In this document: positions 61,534-64,000 of the stretch, one piece after another
Numbering within the stretch: the stretch's first letter is position 1
How the letters are laid out: each line of letters begins with the position of its first letter
Source of the DNA: Chryseobacterium sp.
GTDB lineage: Bacteria; Bacteroidota; Bacteroidia; Flavobacteriales; Weeksellaceae
Assembly: GCF_029240215.1 (NCBI RefSeq)
Contig: NZ_JARBTK010000007.1
Span: 1-64,000 of the forward strand
Length of the DNA: 64,000 bases
Reading direction: 5' to 3'
Position numbers and translations under genes: made by a program
The notes under the pieces: generated by a model
Databases searched by the model: none
The model's input: only the letters and a program-made list of their open reading frames with translations
What the model was told of the DNA's origin: nothing

Positions 61534-62325
61534 TCAATTTTTTTCATTCACTTCCGAAGGTGCAATTCCAAACTCCTTCTTAAACACAAAAGAAAAATGC
61601 GAAAGATCTTCAAAGCCAAGATCTATATAAATATCTGTTGGTTTTTTACGTTCCTTTTCCAGCAAAAAATACGCTTCCTGAAGACGTTTATTCATCAGCC
61701 ATTTTCCGGGAGTGGTGTTGAAAATTGCTTTGAATTCTCTTTTAAAAGTTGATAAACTTCGTCCCGTCATAAAGGCAAAACGTTCTAAACTAATGTTAAA
61801 TTTAAAATTATGATTCATAAATAATTCCAGATCAATTTTATGCGGAACATTGAAATTGAAGAAAATATCTTTCAGATCTGGATTGTTTTTCAATAAAATC
61901 ATCAACAATTCTTCACGCTTAATATCCACAAAAGTATCATCCAACTGTTCGGTTCCGTTGTAATAAGGTTCTAAAGATTGTATGTAATTTTTAATCAATT
62001 TATCTTCATTGATAAACAAAAAAGAATCGTCATTATCTGTCGGTTTTACCTGATAAGAATGGCGTTCCAGAAATTTCTTTAAAAACGGTTCATCAAAGGC
62101 AATAATTACTTTTTCAAAATCCCCGTCTTCCTTGTATTTTGTATATCGAACGAGATGATTTTTCCTTGCAATACAGTAATCGCCGGGTTTCATCGCATAA
62201 TGTTTGTAACCGTCATATGAAATCATTGAGCCTTTTAGCAAAAACAAAAAGAAATGTTCCGGAATAAACTGTTCCGGTGAAATTTCGGGTCCCAGATGAC
62301 AGGATTGTATGTTGTTGAATTTCAT
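61534..62325 (-). CDS. AraC family transcriptional regulator, 263 aa
   Basis: The N-terminal part is a cupin-like sensor (PEHFFLFLLKGSMISYDGYKHYAMKPGDYCIARKN). The last 100 residues contain two helix-turn-helix units, FNISLERFAFMTGRSLSTFKREFKAIFNTTPGKWLMNKRL and KPTDIYIDLGFEDLSHFSFVFKKEFGIAPSE, matching the AraC consensus. The neighbouring SDR gene lies upstream in the same direction, separated by 180 bases that include a family-2 repeat; control of it is possible but not shown. Confidence 0.93.
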   Translation of the reverse strand: MKFNNIQSCHLGPEISPEQFIPEHFFLFLLKGSMISYDGYKHYAMKPGDYCIARKNHLVRYTKYKEDGDFEKVIIAFDEPFLKKFLERHSYQVKPTDNDDSFLFINEDKLIKNYIQSLEPYYNGTEQLDDTFVDIKREELLMILLKNNPDLKDIFFNFNVPHKIDLELFMNHNFKFNISLERFAFMTGRSLSTFKREFKAIFNTTPGKWLMNKRLQEAYFLLEKERKKPTDIYIDLGFEDLSHFSFVFKKEFGIAPSEVNEKN

Positions 62326-62392
62326 TTTAATATTTTTCTTTTGTCTTAAAGTAAATATAAGGATTCGTTTTAAAATTGCCTGTCACACATTT

Positions 62393-62494
62393 CGTCACTT
62401 CGAGTAAGTTTTGAAAAAACTGTATCGAGAAGTTCTCGTGTTTTAGATTCTCGATACAAAATTATTCTTCTAATAATTTTTACTCGAATTGACG
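62393..62494. repeat. Dispersed palindromic repeat, family 2, copy D
   Basis: CGTCACTTCGAGTAAGTTTT at the left and TTTTACTCGAATTGACG at the right are inverted, with inner ACTGTATCGAGAAGTTCTCG and ATTCTCGATACAAAA. It fills the gap between the SDR and AraC genes. Confidence 0.78.
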
Positions 62495-62505
62495 AAAAGC
62501 ACTTG

Positions 62506-63480
62506 TTATTTTCCCATCAAACTATCTGCGCTTGCCAGCAAAGCGTGTTCACGACTTCTTGGAGTCCAGTTTAAGATGGTTTTTGCTTTTTTGTTGGTCA
62601 TTTCTTTGTAGAATTCTTTGCCAATTGGTTCTAAATTCTGAATGTTGGAAGCGTATTGAGGTCTTTCTTTTTTGAAAAGTTCGGCAACATCATAAAAGCT
62701 CATCACACTGTCTGAAGTTGCGATAAAACGTTCTCCATTAGCTTCGGGATGCAGCATCGCTTTGATATGGATGTCCGCAACATCTCTCACATCGACAACA
62801 CCCATTGTAAAAGGCGGAGTATGATTCATCGTCCCGTTTAGAATCCCTGAAACTGCAATATCCAACGAAGCTGAAGTAATTCCGCCGATGACAGGACCGA
62901 AAATCCCTACAGGATTGATGACAGAAAGTTCCAATCCGTTTCCTTCTTTTTCGATAAATTCCCATGCAGATTTTTCAGCGACAGTTTTTGATTTGATGTA
63001 AGCCGGAAGTGGAGTATTGGTGTCTGTCCAGTCGTCTTCTGTGAAAATATGATCTTTTGCATCAATGCTATAACCGACTGCAGCAAAAGAAGAGGTCAAA
63101 ACCACTCTTTTCACTCCCGCATCACTCGATGCCTTCAAAACGCGCAAAGCTCCGTCTCTTGCAGGAATAATGAGTTCGTTTTCATCTTTCGGATCCTGAG
63201 CAGGGAAGGGTGATGCAACATGAAGCACATAATCACAGCCTTTTACGGCTTCGTCCCAATTGTTGTCGCTCGTAAGGTCGGCTTCAATAAATGAAAGGTT
63301 TGAAAAATCTGTAATTCCGCCTTCTTCTAATGCTTTTAGAATGTTATCTTTTTTTGTTAATGAACGAAGCGTAGTTTTTACTTCGTATTCCTGTTGTAGT
63401 AATTGCAGAACAGTATGAATTCCCAAAAATCCTGTTCCTCCCGTCACCAAAACTGTTTTCTTTGTCTGTACGTTTTCCAT
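62506..63480 (-). CDS. NAD-dependent epimerase/SDR (dihydroflavonol-reductase-like)
   Basis: The 324-aa enzyme has VTGGTGFLGIHTVLQLL (Rossmann), DYVLHVASPFPAQDP, VKRVVLTSSFAAVGYS with the catalytic Ser region, and YIKSKTVAEKSAWEF with the YxxxK pair. Overall it matches extended SDRs of the dihydroflavonol 4-reductase/aldehyde reductase type, which act on small ketones or aldehydes. Substrate unknown. An AraC regulator is next downstream. Confidence 0.92.
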   Translation of the reverse strand: MENVQTKKTVLVTGGTGFLGIHTVLQLLQQEYEVKTTLRSLTKKDNILKALEEGGITDFSNLSFIEADLTSDNNWDEAVKGCDYVLHVASPFPAQDPKDENELIIPARDGALRVLKASSDAGVKRVVLTSSFAAVGYSIDAKDHIFTEDDWTDTNTPLPAYIKSKTVAEKSAWEFIEKEGNGLELSVINPVGIFGPVIGGITSASLDIAVSGILNGTMNHTPPFTMGVVDVRDVADIHIKAMLHPEANGERFIATSDSVMSFYDVAELFKKERPQYASNIQNLEPIGKEFYKEMTNKKAKTILNWTPRSREHALLASADSLMGK

Positions 63481-63588
63481 TTTGTTTAAATTTTAAAGGA
63501 CAAAGTTGGGGTTTATTTTGGGTGGGGATTTTGTTGTGGAGTTCAATTTTTGTTTGTTGTGAGGGTCATATTCTAATCTTTACAAATT

Positions 63589-63643
63589 GCGTAGATTAGG
63601 CAGATTTATAACACAAACATCTGTAAAATCCGTTTAATCTGCG
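63589..63643. repeat. Imperfect palindrome with AGATTA/TAATCT words
   Basis: CGTAGATTAGGCAGATTTAT and ATCTGTAAAATCCGTTTAATCTGCG form nested imperfect arms (AGATTA with TAATCT, CAGAT with ATCTG). It is a single copy in this window and may be a third intergenic repeat type. Confidence 0.45.
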
Positions 63644-63760
63644 AGAAATATAAATTCCAATTAAATATATTGTAGAAAAGCTGACGCAAAAAATACATCA
63701 GCTTGTCTATGAAATTTATATATTGAAAACTACCAATAAAATGGCAGTATAATTCTCTCA

Positions 63761-64000
63761 TTATGCATTAAAAGCACCAAATGCACCCTCCGTCCCTGCA
63801 AAGAAATTCTGGTACAATAATTCTGTATATCCTACACGAACTTCATAAATATTTTCCTGAAGAGCTTTTACCAAATCATTGGCAACATCTGAAGGCGGAA
63901 TTCCGTTTTCTTTTCCTCCGATTTCTGCAGAAAAATCAGTATTGACCAATGGTGGCATCAATTCAAAAACCTTAATGTTGCTTTCTTTTGCCAGTTCATA
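63761..64000 (-). CDS. SDR family oxidoreductase, C-terminal part only
   Basis: The frame enters from the right window edge and ends at 63761, giving 79 residues (YELAKESNIKVFELMPPLVNTDF ... EGAFGAFNA). VFELMPPLVNTDF is the segment after the active site in DltE/SadH-like short-chain dehydrogenases (the usual PG-x-V-x-T replaced by PPLVNT). The Rossmann and YxxxK parts would be beyond the window. The Met start given in the ORF track (63961) is a TTG inside this gene and is not real. Confidence 0.8.
   Translation of the reverse strand, partial: YELAKESNIKVFELMPPLVNTDFSAEIGGKENGIPPSDVANDLVKALQENIYEVRVGYTELLYQNFFAGTEGAFGAFNA

Overview
The window looks like a chromosomal segment of a Chryseobacterium-like member of the Flavobacteriia (Bacteroidota). 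The evidence is the AT-rich composition, repeated promoter elements of the TAnnTTTG type, type IX secretion (T9SS) sorting domains, a SusC/SusD pair, a long-form Bacteroidota arginine decarboxylase, and a small double-glycine bacteriocin-like peptide of the kind common in Chryseobacterium. No rRNA, tRNA, prophage, insertion sequence or CRISPR array was recognised. Most genes are housekeeping or general metabolism.

Layout. 1-2000: 5' end of a secreted protein gene (minus strand), a long-hairpin RNA candidate resembling 6S RNA, an unknown 223-aa protein and a 21-bp degenerate tandem array. 2000-9000: sucD, a small outer-membrane barrel, a Nat-type ABC exporter with an unknown membrane protein, a tiny T9SS cargo, hemB, a bacteriocin-like peptide and an unknown protein with a gasdermin-like look. 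9300-21800: lptB with an unusual C-terminal domain, an ABC exporter plus WYL regulator, DinB, cobalamin adenosyltransferase and thiamine pyrophosphokinase, arginine decarboxylase and agmatinase (putrescine synthesis), and an alkylation-repair pair (AraC-type O6-methylguanine methyltransferase and AlkB). 21900-33200: CocE-like hydrolase, large outer-membrane barrel, BON and SH3 proteins, dicarboxylate symporter, phytanoyl-CoA-dioxygenase-like protein and a GH92 mannosidase. 33300-44800: ApbC/Nfu iron-sulfur pair, a second 21-bp array, a large choice-of-anchor T9SS protein, an epimerase-like protein, Ppx and PPK1 (polyphosphate turnover) and dnaK. 45000-57200: SusC/SusD, several small unknowns, a nucleoid-associated protein, a bacteriophytochrome with heme oxygenase, and malate dehydrogenase. 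57200-64000: a 22-bp array, RidA-like protein, Crp/Fnr regulator and thioredoxin-reductase-like flavoprotein, Fur-family regulator, RDD protein, AraC regulator and two SDR enzymes, the last cut by the window end.

Functional groups: SpeA and SpeB make putrescine from arginine; the phytochrome gene is followed 13 bases later by the heme oxygenase that would make its biliverdin; ApbC and Nfu carry Fe-S clusters; PPK1 and Ppx make and degrade polyphosphate.

The least explained structure is intergenic. Three gene-free spacers hold strongly degenerate tandem repeats with a strict 21- or 22-bp period, about two turns of the DNA helix, 12 to 15 units each. Two families of dispersed imperfect palindromes (GTCATTCCG/GGAATCT and CGTCA-TCGAG/ATCGAGAA) and a separate AGCCCCGATTGAAGTGG element also recur or stand out. 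Family names come from reading motifs by eye; no database search was possible.
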